Origin: a bacterium
GTDB taxonomy: Bacteria > Oederibacteriota > JAAXVQ01 > JAUVAV01
Direction of reading: 5' to 3'
Assembly: GCA_021108215.1 (NCBI GenBank)
Contig: JAIORK010000002.1
Span: 21,316-85,315 of the forward strand
Length of the DNA: 64,000 bases
Within the stretch, counting starts at the first letter, position 1; each line of letters starts with the position of its first letter. This document shows, one piece after another, positions 1 through 7,871 of this stretch. Both the position numbers and the translations under genes were made by a program. The notes beneath the pieces are model-generated. The model searched no databases. It was not told the DNA's origin and saw only the letters and a list, made by a program, of their open reading frames with translations.

Positions 1-6
1 AAAAAA

Positions 7-40
7 GCAGGTCCACAGCGCACACGCGCTGTGGACCTGC
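7..40 (-). terminator. Intrinsic terminator of the leftward gene at 48-1142
   Basis: A perfect 15-bp stem (7-21 with 26-40) and a 4-nt loop are followed, on the minus strand, by six T residues at 6-1. It lies 8 bases beyond the TAG stop at 48-50. This is the classical rho-independent layout. Confidence 0.9.
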
Positions 41-47
41 AGGTTAG

Positions 48-1142
48 CTAACGCCAGGGGCGTTTAGATTCATCTTCAAAGACATCAACCAAGTGCATGA
101 ACTGGGAAACCGTATCAATGTTCCGGCCTTCAAATTCAGTTGCAGTCATGATTCTTTCCTTGTAGGTATTGAAAACCAGGGCGGAAAAATTTTCTACAAG
201 ATTTGCCAAGTCATTAAGAAAGTTATCAATGGAATCATATCGCCACTGACGCAGTCCGCCTTCTTCGCTGATCATGTAGTCATCAATTTGTAGAAAGGTG
301 TCATCATCAAAGGTATAGATAATCCGGGTGGCCAGCAAATTTTTATCAATGTAATCAACGGAAGTATGCTTGATGCCGTCCCATTCAATATCTTCGGCAG
401 AGGTGAGCCGCTCATGGCCGGCTTTATGAATATCATTGACCGAAAGATAGGCGGATTTTTCATAGAGTTCAAATTGACTGAAACCGGAATTCCATTCCGG
501 TGAAAAGTAATCCACGCCATAATTGACCTTGTCAAGCATGTTGGAATATTCGATCGCTTCTTCAGTCAAATAAATCGCCGGTCCGTTTTCTCCGGTATGT
601 TTCCATGTTTTGGCCCAGACACCATGGATGTTTTTTGGAAGGATGTCATTGAAAGTGGCCAGATAATTCACATAGTCCAGCCGGTTGTCACGCATCGTGA
701 GGTTGAGGAACTGGACCTGGTTGGCTTCCGGGCGGAGCACATATTCTTCCATCCGGACCCGGTTACCGTGCATATCCGTCAGGACTTTTCCCAGGTGAAG
801 GTCTATGTTTTTCTCCGCCATGGCCAGTTGGAGGTCCTCATGGCCGCGTACGCGGTCTTCGAGGTTTTCCTGGCGCAGGGCATCCGCCATGGTGTTTTCG
901 CGGTTTAATTCATCCAAGCGGAGTACGTTGCGAATGCGCTCAACTTCTTGGGAGCGTTTTTCCTCAATTTCGGTCTGGGTGGGTGCGACAGCCTCGGCAT
1001 CGCTGGTGAATTTTTCTACAATCGTGTTTTCCACTTCTTGCGGGGTTCGGAGGTCATGAATCGGACGGATCGCCCAGGCTGAGGTGGAGATCAGGCAGAT
1101 CATACTCAATCCAAGAACCAATTTGAAAACTGTGTTTTTCAT
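48..1142 (-). CDS. Secreted protein of unknown function with N-terminal coiled coil
   Basis: Encodes 364 residues. The start at 1142 is chosen because CGAAAGGAG precedes it and because it opens a clean signal peptide (MKNTVFKLVLGLSMICLIST, cut after SAWA). The longer in-frame start at 1187 would bury that signal behind 15 polar residues. Residues about 30-110 are highly charged and Glu/Arg-rich, probably helical or coiled coil. The rest is a mixed alpha/beta region rich in aromatic and acidic residues. I recognise no family. It is transcribed alone and ends at a strong terminator. It is probably periplasmic or outer-membrane associated (inference from the signal peptide only). Confidence 0.75.
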   Translation of the reverse strand: MKNTVFKLVLGLSMICLISTSAWAIRPIHDLRTPQEVENTIVEKFTSDAEAVAPTQTEIEEKRSQEVERIRNVLRLDELNRENTMADALRQENLEDRVRGHEDLQLAMAEKNIDLHLGKVLTDMHGNRVRMEEYVLRPEANQVQFLNLTMRDNRLDYVNYLATFNDILPKNIHGVWAKTWKHTGENGPAIYLTEEAIEYSNMLDKVNYGVDYFSPEWNSGFSQFELYEKSAYLSVNDIHKAGHERLTSAEDIEWDGIKHTSVDYIDKNLLATRIIYTFDDDTFLQIDDYMISEEGGLRQWRYDSIDNFLNDLANLVENFSALVFNTYKERIMTATEFEGRNIDTVSQFMHLVDVFEDESKRPWR

Positions 1143-1584
1143 TTTTTTTTCTCCTTTCGAATTAGTTTTCACAGTTATATAATGCACAAAGCATGCCAGA
1201 AATTTAGTGTGCGTATTGTTGAATAAAAACCCTTAAAAATAAAGAAAAAGAAAGAACATCTTTTTGAGCACATGTCAATAGTCACATCTATAACAACGGA
1301 TATTGATACGCTCATATGAATTTTTTGAAAAACACTATAAAATCATACTATATTTAAAAAAGACGAAAATTAGCGTGAGTGACGAATATTCGTTACAATG
1401 TGTCCGAGACAGGTAATGTAAATGATTTCCTTTTAATTTTATCATTTTCTTTGAATTAAAGGTCATTCTGTACTATTCTGAACCAAACTATTATAAATGA
1501 AAATGAAAATTCAGTCGAGACTAATTCCAGCCTGAAGCATAGACAATGCTGTTAGGTTTGTCGTAAAAAAAGGAAGCCTTAATA
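1143..1584. other. AT-rich divergent intergenic region
   Basis: This 440-base stretch separates the divergent genes at 48-1142 and 1585-3309. It holds no supportable reading frame. The only distinct element is a perfect 12-bp palindrome, ACGAATATTCGT at 1382-1393, in the middle of the gap, where a regulator could act on both genes. Function is not shown. Confidence 0.5.
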
Positions 1585-3309
1585 ATGAAGCAAGTTTGGA
1601 TGAGTATCGTAATCATAGTTTTGATAGGATTCAGGAGCTATTTAAGTGCGGAAGATCAGACACTGGGCTTTCCTCTCATTCGGGTAACCTATCATCTTCA
1701 GGACTGGTTGGGCGCGATTGATAAGGTTGAACAAATCCGGGTGGGCGGGGTTACCATTCACGCCACACCTCTGGTGTTCCGGTTTTACCAAACCAGGGGG
1801 TTTCGGCCTGCCTGGAGCAATGACCATGGTCCGATTTTGGCGGATATTGATAAAGTGCTCACCGTATTAAGGGGTGCATCCAATGAGGGATTGGATCCGG
1901 AAAATTATCATTTGAAAAAGATAGAAAAGATTCTACGGCGCGTAAGACCTGGCGGCCCTATTCAATTCCTCAGGCCGATCCGGGTTGCGGCACTGGATCT
2001 TTTGCTGACAGACGCTTTTTTCCTTTATGCCTCGCATCTGTCGCAAGGTAGGGTTGATCCGCGCGGGGTGGATGAACAATTGCCGGCGGTTGTGCGAACA
2101 TTTTTTTTGCCGGAAATGCTGGAAGAGGTCCTGGTGACGGGTAAAATTCATGAGTGCTTTTCGGAAATTGCTCCCATTCAGCCGGAGTATCTCCGGTTAC
2201 GCCGGATGCTCATGAAATACCGTCAACTGGAAAAGACGCTTGATGCTGTGAAAATTGCTTCTGTACCACCTTTGAAAAAGGGGGCGCGTGATCCTAAGCG
2301 GATTCCGGCACTGCGCATCAAATTGCATTTGCTGGGAGATCTTGAAGAAGTCATTGTGGTTGATGATACTTTTTTTAATAAAGAGATAGAAACAGCGCTG
2401 AAGTTATTCCAGCAGCGGCATGGACTTGAGGCGACCGGTGTGATGGATGAAAAAACGGCGGTGTGGTTGAACTTGCCGGGAAAAGATTATATTAAACGTT
2501 TGGAAGTCAACCTGGAGCGGCTCCGCTGGCATCCGATGAACTGGGAAGCTGACTATATTGTGGTGAATATTCCGGATTTTTCATTGGCAGTTGTGCAGCA
2601 GGAAAAAGAGGTTCTGACCATGCGCGTGGTCACAGGTCAGACCTACCGTAAAACACCGATTTTCAGTGATTCCTTGCGTTTTATTGTGATTAATCCTTTC
2701 TGGGAAATACCGCCTTCAATTATATTACGGGATAAGCTCTATGCAATCCGGTATGAACCGGATTTTTTCAAGAAACGGAATATCAAGGTTATCCGGGGAT
2801 GGGGGAAATCGGAAAAAGAGATAAACCCCGCAAACATTAATTGGAAAAAGGTGAGGATCAGGGATTTTTTTGAAAAATACCGTCTTCGTCAAGCCTCCGG
2901 ACCGGGTAACCCCCTGGGTCGGATCAAGTTTATGTTTCCCAATGACTATAATGTTTATCTGCACGATACATCTCAGCGCGAATTGTTTGACCGCGCAGTC
3001 CGGTCGTTTAGCTCAGGATGTATTCGTCTGGAAAAACCCTATGCACTGGCAGTGCACTGTTTACGGCATGATCGGTTTTGGAACAAATCCCGTTTGCGAT
3101 CAGCGTTGAAAGGGAAACTTGAACAAAAAATTAAGTTGACGAATCCGCTGCCGATCCATATTCTCTATTGGACCGCTTGGGTGGATGCATCCGGTCGGGT
3201 GAATTTTCGTGAGGATATTTACCAGCGGGACGAAAAAATCCGGCAGGCTTTCGCAGATGTATATTTTCCGGATTATCAAAAGCAGCAGGAAGCAAAGGAA
3301 TCAAAATAA
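1585..3309 (+). CDS. L,D-transpeptidase (YcbB/LdtD-like) with peptidoglycan-binding domain
   Basis: 574 residues with an N-terminal signal sequence (MKQVWMSIVIIVLIGFRSYL). The order is an alpha-helical scaffold (about 40-230), a PG_binding_1 repeat (about 240-300, with FQQRHGLEATGVMDEKTA) and a YkuD catalytic domain (about 320-500). The catalytic signature is present: His460 and SSGCIRLEKP with Cys479. The Tyr/Trp-rich insertion before the Cys resembles the substrate cap of the YcbB class. The enzyme makes 3-3 cross-links in peptidoglycan in the periplasm. It is translationally coupled to the following peptidase gene (TAATG overlap). The length is normal for the family. Confidence 0.92.
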   Translation: MKQVWMSIVIIVLIGFRSYLSAEDQTLGFPLIRVTYHLQDWLGAIDKVEQIRVGGVTIHATPLVFRFYQTRGFRPAWSNDHGPILADIDKVLTVLRGASNEGLDPENYHLKKIEKILRRVRPGGPIQFLRPIRVAALDLLLTDAFFLYASHLSQGRVDPRGVDEQLPAVVRTFFLPEMLEEVLVTGKIHECFSEIAPIQPEYLRLRRMLMKYRQLEKTLDAVKIASVPPLKKGARDPKRIPALRIKLHLLGDLEEVIVVDDTFFNKEIETALKLFQQRHGLEATGVMDEKTAVWLNLPGKDYIKRLEVNLERLRWHPMNWEADYIVVNIPDFSLAVVQQEKEVLTMRVVTGQTYRKTPIFSDSLRFIVINPFWEIPPSIILRDKLYAIRYEPDFFKKRNIKVIRGWGKSEKEINPANINWKKVRIRDFFEKYRLRQASGPGNPLGRIKFMFPNDYNVYLHDTSQRELFDRAVRSFSSGCIRLEKPYALAVHCLRHDRFWNKSRLRSALKGKLEQKIKLTNPLPIHILYWTAWVDASGRVNFREDIYQRDEKIRQAFADVYFPDYQKQQEAKESK

Positions 3310-4310
3310 TGTTCAGACAGTATTTTTCGGCGTGTCAACTATATCTGGTGTTGGCCGCGCTGCTTGTATGGCCCGGTTTGATTTCAGCACAAACAGGTTT
3401 TGATTCAGGGAAGTCCCGGCTGCGTGTTCAGTATCAGGACCGGATACTATCGTATGCGATTGAAAGTCTGGCAGTGTTGCCCGATGAAACGGTCCGTTTG
3501 GAAATGACAGACCCGCAACCGGCGGCAGAATGTATTGCCCTGAAGACACAGACTCCGGTGGCACCCATCGCTGCCGGGAGCTGGATTTGGCAAGCCCCGT
3601 CTGAACCGGGATTGCGGCGTTTGTTGATTCAACAGCCGGATACCGGTTATACGATGACAATTCATGTATTTGTGATGGTGCCTTTTCAGGCCGGCAGTGC
3701 TACCCGGATCAAGGGTTACCGTATTGGGAACTATCCCCGGCGAACCGTACACAGCTCTGTCTTGTATCAGCCGCCCCGAGGTTTTATTCGGGTGACGCAA
3801 GCGAATCAAGCCACCCAGGTCAGTCCGCATTTTCAACTAAGGCAATTTGCCTGCAAACAATCGGATAAATTTCCGCAGTATCTATTGCTGGACCCCAAGT
3901 TGGTGGTGAAGTGTGAGCAATTGGTGGAGAGACTTAATCGTGCCGGGTATCCCTGTCAGACTCTGGTGGTTATGAGCGGTTATCGGACGCCTTATTACAA
4001 CCGCCGCTTGGGAAATGTCCGCTTCAGCAGCCATGTCTGGGGCCGGGCAGCAGATGTCTATGTGGATGAAGACCGGGATGGGTTGATGGATGATTTGAAC
4101 CAAGATGGAAAAAATAATTATATGGATGCCGCCATTCTGTACAAAATGATTGAACGGATGGACGGGCAAGGTGCGGGCAAGACATTGGTCGGTGGGCTGG
4201 GGCTTTATGCAAAAAACCGGAATCACGGCCCGTTTGTCCACCTGGATGTTCGCGGGAAAAAAGCCCGGTGGGGAATTGCGGTTCAAAAACCGGTCCGGGC
4301 AGGGAAGTAA
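3309..4310 (+). CDS. Secreted M15-type peptidase (DUF882/VanY-like) with Ca-loop-like insertion
   Basis: 333 residues. The ATG overlaps the TAA of the transpeptidase gene by one base. A signal peptide ends near LISAQ. The C-terminal half carries the M15 metallopeptidase pattern: MSGYRTPYYNRR, then SSHVWGRAADV with zinc ligands His242 and Asp249, and His311 in FVHLDVRG. The family cleaves D-Ala-containing peptide stems of peptidoglycan, and pairing with an L,D-transpeptidase fits a cell-wall remodelling unit. Immediately after the zinc Asp there are two EF-hand-like loops (DEDRDGLMDD and LNQDGKNNYMD), which I do not recall as standard in this family. The first 150 residues match no domain I recognise. 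Confidence 0.85.
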   Translation: MFRQYFSACQLYLVLAALLVWPGLISAQTGFDSGKSRLRVQYQDRILSYAIESLAVLPDETVRLEMTDPQPAAECIALKTQTPVAPIAAGSWIWQAPSEPGLRRLLIQQPDTGYTMTIHVFVMVPFQAGSATRIKGYRIGNYPRRTVHSSVLYQPPRGFIRVTQANQATQVSPHFQLRQFACKQSDKFPQYLLLDPKLVVKCEQLVERLNRAGYPCQTLVVMSGYRTPYYNRRLGNVRFSSHVWGRAADVYVDEDRDGLMDDLNQDGKNNYMDAAILYKMIERMDGQGAGKTLVGGLGLYAKNRNHGPFVHLDVRGKKARWGIAVQKPVRAGK

Positions 4311-4319
4311 TTAATCGGC

Positions 4320-4454
4320 TTGCCGCGCGTGGTTTGTTTTTCAAACATTGGAACAAAATTTTGCGCACCATTCTTCCTCTAGACAAACAGCAATGCTGAT
4401 CGCGTCCGGGTATTTTTGTTTTTCAATGCTTGAAAAGCAGACCACGCGCGGCAA
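4320..4454. repeat. Long-arm inverted repeat element A
   Basis: A 31-bp arm at 4320-4350 is repeated in inverted orientation at 4424-4454 with 3 mismatches, enclosing 73 bp. It begins 10 bases after the stop codon of the M15 peptidase gene, and TTTTT follows the right arm, so on the plus strand it could also end transcription. Its arm sequence is unrelated to those of elements B-E in this window, but arm length and loop size are alike. Confidence 0.85.
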
Positions 4455-4505
4455 TTTTTATATATACGGCATGCACAGTAATGATTCCAAGGGATCCTTT
4501 TCCCG

Positions 4506-4533
4506 TTGACTTGTCTCGATATTTGACTATAAT
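4506..4533 (+). promoter_or_regulatory. Sigma-70-like promoter for the first cobalamin riboswitch
   Basis: TTGACT at 4506-4511 and TATAAT at 4528-4533 are spaced by 16 bp. A start point near 4540 would place the riboswitch aptamer about 25 nt into the transcript. Confidence 0.6.
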
Positions 4534-4565
4534 CCTCCCATTACATAATTGCTTGTTTTTGCAGA

Positions 4566-4745
4566 TGTCCCTGCGAGGGGATGAAAAGGGAATCCTGTGC
4601 AAATCAGGAACGGGCCCGCCGCTGTAACCGTATACCCAGACTTGTTTCGCCACTGTCCGTTTGGATGGGAAGGTGAAGTCTGAAATGCATTTACGGAAGT
4701 CAGAAGACCTGTCTGCAAAGCGGTATCACAACCCTTCGGGCAGAT
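4566..4745 (+). promoter_or_regulatory. Cobalamin riboswitch 1
   Basis: The sequence contains the conserved aptamer segments: AAAAGGGAATCCTGTGCAAA, a paired CAGGAACGGGCCCGCCGCTGTAA, a central GGGAAGGTGAAG block, and the B12-box-like GTCAGAAGACCTG near 4700. Binding of adenosylcobalamin normally switches downstream expression off. A terminator-like hairpin with a T tract follows at 4775-4820, so control is probably transcriptional. No convincing intact gene follows before the next riboswitch. Confidence 0.85.
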
Positions 4746-4774
4746 AAAGGGGAATGATGGATCAGGTTTTCAGG

Positions 4775-4820
4775 CGCCTTGAACCGCAACCGTATTGGAT
4801 GCAGTTTAAGGCGTTTTTTT
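4775..4820 (+). terminator. Riboswitch-associated intrinsic terminator
   Basis: A 14-nt arm at 4775-4788 pairs with 4800-4813 (one G-U pair and one mismatch), followed directly by seven T residues at 4814-4820. It sits about 30 nt after the aptamer of riboswitch 1, which is where an expression platform is expected. Confidence 0.75.
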
Positions 4821-4837
4821 ATTTTGGGAAAGGAGGA

Positions 4838-4942
4838 ATGTTGTTTGTCTTAGGACATTCGTATCTGAAAAATACGATAATGAATGGAATCACCTTGAAT
4901 ACTGATTTTTTAATGAAAATCAATACTGTGTCCACACGCTAG
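4838..4942 (+). CDS. Possible 34-codon remnant frame after riboswitch 1
   Basis: An ATG at 4838 follows AAAGGAGG, although the SD is unusually close to the start codon. The frame runs 34 codons to a TAG at 4940, and its 3' part is made of the left arm of inverted repeat B. No family is recognisable. It may be the stump of a gene once controlled by riboswitch 1, or it may not be translated at all. Confidence 0.2.
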   Translation: MLFVLGHSYLKNTIMNGITLNTDFLMKINTVSTR

Positions 4943-5071
4943 AGCCGGATTAGACGATACAATTTCCTAAGTGCTCTTTCATAAGTTTGAGGTGCGTCCT
5001 GCATCCGGCATTCGCCGGACACGGTCCGCTGGACAAGTTTTTTCATTAAAAAATCAGTATTCAAGGTGATT
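4888..5071. repeat. Long-arm inverted repeat element B, with REP core in its loop
   Basis: A perfect 32-bp inverted repeat (4888-4919 and 5040-5071) encloses 120 bp. The loop contains a REP-like stretch near 5001-5035 (GCATCCGGCATTCGCCGGAC) that recurs elsewhere in the window. The element lies between the two cobalamin riboswitches. Confidence 0.9.
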
Positions 5072-5112
5072 GTGAAACAGTGTGGTTTATTAACTTAGAT
5101 ATGAGTGAGTTT

Positions 5113-5287
5113 GGACGTAAACAGGATGACAGTGTCATCCGCACCGGCTGCCATGCGGAATGGGGTGAAAAACCCCAGCTGCCCGGCAACTGTGAGCAGG
5201 ACGAAAGCCGCTGGATTGCCACTGGGATGACCCGGGAAGGCGCGGTAAGTAGGATGAATGCGAGCCAGGAAACAGGGCTGCCGGAAT
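5113..5287 (+). promoter_or_regulatory. Cobalamin riboswitch 2, leader of btuB-like gene
   Basis: Conserved cobalamin aptamer blocks are visible in order: GGGGTGAAAAACCCCAGCTG, CCCGGCAACTGTGAGC, GCCACTGGG, CGGGAAGGCG, and GATGAATGCGAGCCAGGAAA with the following CAGGGCTGCCGG. The receptor ATG is only 30 nt downstream. No U-tract terminator is seen between, which suggests control of translation initiation. The regulated product, a vitamin B12 receptor, agrees with the ligand. Confidence 0.93.
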
Positions 5288-5316
5288 AATTTCTTGGGAG
5301 AAAAGGGGAAAGAAGC

Positions 5317-7425
5317 ATGAAACGATTAACAAAAAGAGTGCTGGTTGGTGTTGTACTGGCAGGGATAATACCCTGTATGAGTTTAGCGGAAGAAACGGTT
5401 GTTCAAGCACTGGAAAATGCAGGTGAAATTCAGGAAGAAAAAGTAATGAATGTAAAAAGTGGTGAGGCGGTTGAGGACAATGTTATTGCACCTGTGGTGC
5501 CGGAAGTAACAGCGGATGTGATGAATGAAAAACCGGTTGTACTTGCGCCGACAATCGTGACTGCTTCCACCATGGAAATGTCGCTTTCAGAAGTTGTGAG
5601 TTCGATTACAGTGATTACTGCTGAGATGATCGAGGCACGCAAAGCACAAAATTTGAAAGAGATTTTACAAGGTGTTGCGGGTATTGATCTGGCACAAAAC
5701 GGCGGTCCAGGTCAGTTAGGATCGATTTTTATTCGCGGTGCCGCATCGGAAAGAACATTGGTCTTGATTAATGGTGTGCCGCTCAATGATCCCATGTCGC
5801 CTGCCGGAAATACGGATATTTCCCGGATCAGCCTGGACAATGTCAAGCAGATCGAGATTGTGCGCGGGCCGCAGAGTGTGGTGTTTGGGTCAGGCGCGAT
5901 GGGCGGCGTGGTGAATATCATCACGCAACGAGGACCGGAAGACGCCTTTTTAACGATGACGGCTGAAGGCGGGAAATATGGTTCGTGGTTAGGGAAGTTG
6001 CAGGCCGGCGGTGCGTGGGCCGGGTTGGCAGCTACGGTTGGCGCATCGCTGGAAGGTACGGAAGGCTTTTCAGCAGCCAGGCATAGCGATGATTTTGTTG
6101 CGGCCCAGCCCGTTCCTGCGATGGAAGATGATGGGTTTCGTAACTTGACCCTGGATGTGAATTTGGATTATTCGGCAGTGTCAGACCTTTTGTTCAGTTT
6201 GACCAATCGTCTGATCCGCGCGATGACAGAGATTGATGCTTATGGCGGAGATTATGGTGATGATCCTAATTTTGTCTCTGCCTATACTCAGACCGCCCAT
6301 CGTTTTGATGCGGTTTATCAAGTATTTCCGGATGTTTGGAAGACACGGATGAGTGCGGGATTGAGCCAGCTGGACCGCGTTACGAATAATGATTTTGATA
6401 CGGATCATCCCTTTAATATGACACGCAGCGAATACCGCTCGAGGACATTAACCCTGGATTGGCACAACCAACTGGATGTCATGGCAGGGAATCATCTGGC
6501 GCTTGGCGTCGGTTATCAGCAGGAACAGGGTATGTTCAACTATTATAGTGAATATCTGGACTACTATACTTTTATGTCTGCGGTTTCGGAAAATAATTTT
6601 GCTATTCGCAGCACGCATACCACGGGTATTTATCTGGAAGATCAATATACCTGGGAAGGACTGGTCGTCAATGCCGGTGTGCGCTATGATGAACATGATC
6701 AATACGGCGGTCATACGACCTATCGAGTGACACCTTCCTACCGGTTGGCAGATTGGGGTACGCGTGTGAAAGCAACCTATGGGACGGCATTTAATGCACC
6801 GTCACTCTATCAACTCTATGTTGAGGATATATATTCTCAAGGGAACCCTGCCTTGGAACCGGAAACCTCAATGGGGTGGGATATTGGTGTGGAACAAAAG
6901 ATAATGGATGATAAAATAATGGTAAGTGCCGCCTATTTTCAGACAACCTATGAAAACCAGATTGATGCACCTTTTGATGCGACGGTTTATAAATATGTTT
7001 ATACCAATCTGGGAAAGACCGAGACCAAAGGTTGGGAGGTCGAGATCAGTGTTGAACCTTGGGATGATCTTGTTTGCAAAATTGTTTACACGAAACTAAC
7101 TGCCAATGATTTGACTCATGAAGATACGATCGGTCCGGAACCCTTAATTCGTCGGGCGGATTATCAAGTGGCGGCGGATATTTTATATACGTTTCAAAAA
7201 GCATCCGCTGCGTTGCATGTAGGTCATGTAGGGCCGCGTTGGGATAGCGGGAAAAAGGAACTGGAATCGTACACACTGCTTGATATGGTGCTGCGTTATC
7301 AGGCGATGCCACAAGCCCAAGTCTATGTGAAACTACAGAATATGCTGGATGAGGATTATGTGGAAGTGAGCGGATACACCACGGCGCGTTTTGCAGCCTA
7401 TGCGGGGATCAAGATTGATTTGTAA
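5317..7425 (+). CDS. btuB: TonB-dependent outer-membrane cobalamin receptor (BtuB-like)
   Basis: 702 residues with a signal peptide (MKRLTKRVLVGVVLAGIIPC, cut near SLA). A Glu/Val-rich linker (about 25-75) is followed by a TonB-box-like segment, LAPTIVTAS. The plug domain is about 85-200, with FIRGAASERTLVLINGVPLN and IEIVRGPQSVVFGSGAMGG. A 22-strand-type beta-barrel follows, ending YAGIKIDL. The receptor imports cobalamin or a related corrinoid across the outer membrane using TonB energy. The direct cobalamin riboswitch leader and the ABC importer and adenosyltransferase downstream make the substrate assignment strong. The extended N-terminal linker is longer than in E. coli BtuB. Confidence 0.9.
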   Translation: MKRLTKRVLVGVVLAGIIPCMSLAEETVVQALENAGEIQEEKVMNVKSGEAVEDNVIAPVVPEVTADVMNEKPVVLAPTIVTASTMEMSLSEVVSSITVITAEMIEARKAQNLKEILQGVAGIDLAQNGGPGQLGSIFIRGAASERTLVLINGVPLNDPMSPAGNTDISRISLDNVKQIEIVRGPQSVVFGSGAMGGVVNIITQRGPEDAFLTMTAEGGKYGSWLGKLQAGGAWAGLAATVGASLEGTEGFSAARHSDDFVAAQPVPAMEDDGFRNLTLDVNLDYSAVSDLLFSLTNRLIRAMTEIDAYGGDYGDDPNFVSAYTQTAHRFDAVYQVFPDVWKTRMSAGLSQLDRVTNNDFDTDHPFNMTRSEYRSRTLTLDWHNQLDVMAGNHLALGVGYQQEQGMFNYYSEYLDYYTFMSAVSENNFAIRSTHTTGIYLEDQYTWEGLVVNAGVRYDEHDQYGGHTTYRVTPSYRLADWGTRVKATYGTAFNAPSLYQLYVEDIYSQGNPALEPETSMGWDIGVEQKIMDDKIMVSAAYFQTTYENQIDAPFDATVYKYVYTNLGKTETKGWEVEISVEPWDDLVCKIVYTKLTANDLTHEDTIGPEPLIRRADYQVAADILYTFQKASAALHVGHVGPRWDSGKKELESYTLLDMVLRYQAMPQAQVYVKLQNMLDEDYVEVSGYTTARFAAYAGIKIDL

Positions 7426-7455
7426 TTAAGAGAGAATAATTGAAGAAAGACAGGA

Positions 7456-7592
7456 TCACTCCGGCGAGTCTTTATTTCGGTTATACGAAAACGAAAAGAC
7501 GTATCATTTACAGAAGGTGTTGTTTGGCAAATTGTTTTCCGTGATACTTTATAGCGTAATCGTATAACCGAAATAAAGACTCGCCGGAGTGA
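7456..7592. repeat. Long-arm inverted repeat element C
   Basis: A perfect 33-bp inverted repeat (7456-7488 and 7560-7592) encloses 71 bp. It begins 31 bases after the btuB stop. No T tract follows, so it is not a normal terminator. The remaining gap to 7871 holds no clear gene; it contains only a 10-codon frame at 7797-7829 behind GGAGGGGAG, too short to judge. Confidence 0.92.
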
Positions 7593-7871
7593 CTGTTAAA
7601 ATAGGTAATCCGGATTGTAATGGAATTAAATAGATGGCATTGATTTTTGGCGTGCGGAACAGTTAAAAATGTTGGGAGTTGTCTTTCTGGAAAGTATTCA
7701 TTTTTCCATACAATTACGGTATAAAGAAAATAAAGAGAACGCTTTGCCAAGCAGTACCTGTGATTGAATGTGGTTTTTTCGTTTTGGAGGGGAGAATGGA
7801 TGTTTTCCAGGAAGATTCATTAATTTGAAAAGAAAATGTAACTGAAAAAAATGAAAGCCGGGTAATTTTGT

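Noticed and set aside
4754..4942. 62-codon frame after cobalamin riboswitch 1 as a full gene
   Set aside because: Its first part covers the riboswitch terminator hairpin and has no SD; only the internal ATG at 4838 could be used, and that is listed with low confidence.
7456..7592. Long-arm inverted repeats as invertible promoters (invertons)
   Set aside because: Arms of the elements are unrelated, so no common recombinase site exists, no invertase gene is present and the loops show no clear promoter.
7456..7592. Element C as a normal intrinsic terminator of btuB
   Set aside because: The 71-base loop is too large and no T tract follows the right arm.
7797..7829. Ten-codon leader peptide before the btuF-like gene
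   Set aside because: A good SD precedes it, but there is no attenuator structure or biased codon content to support a regulatory leader.
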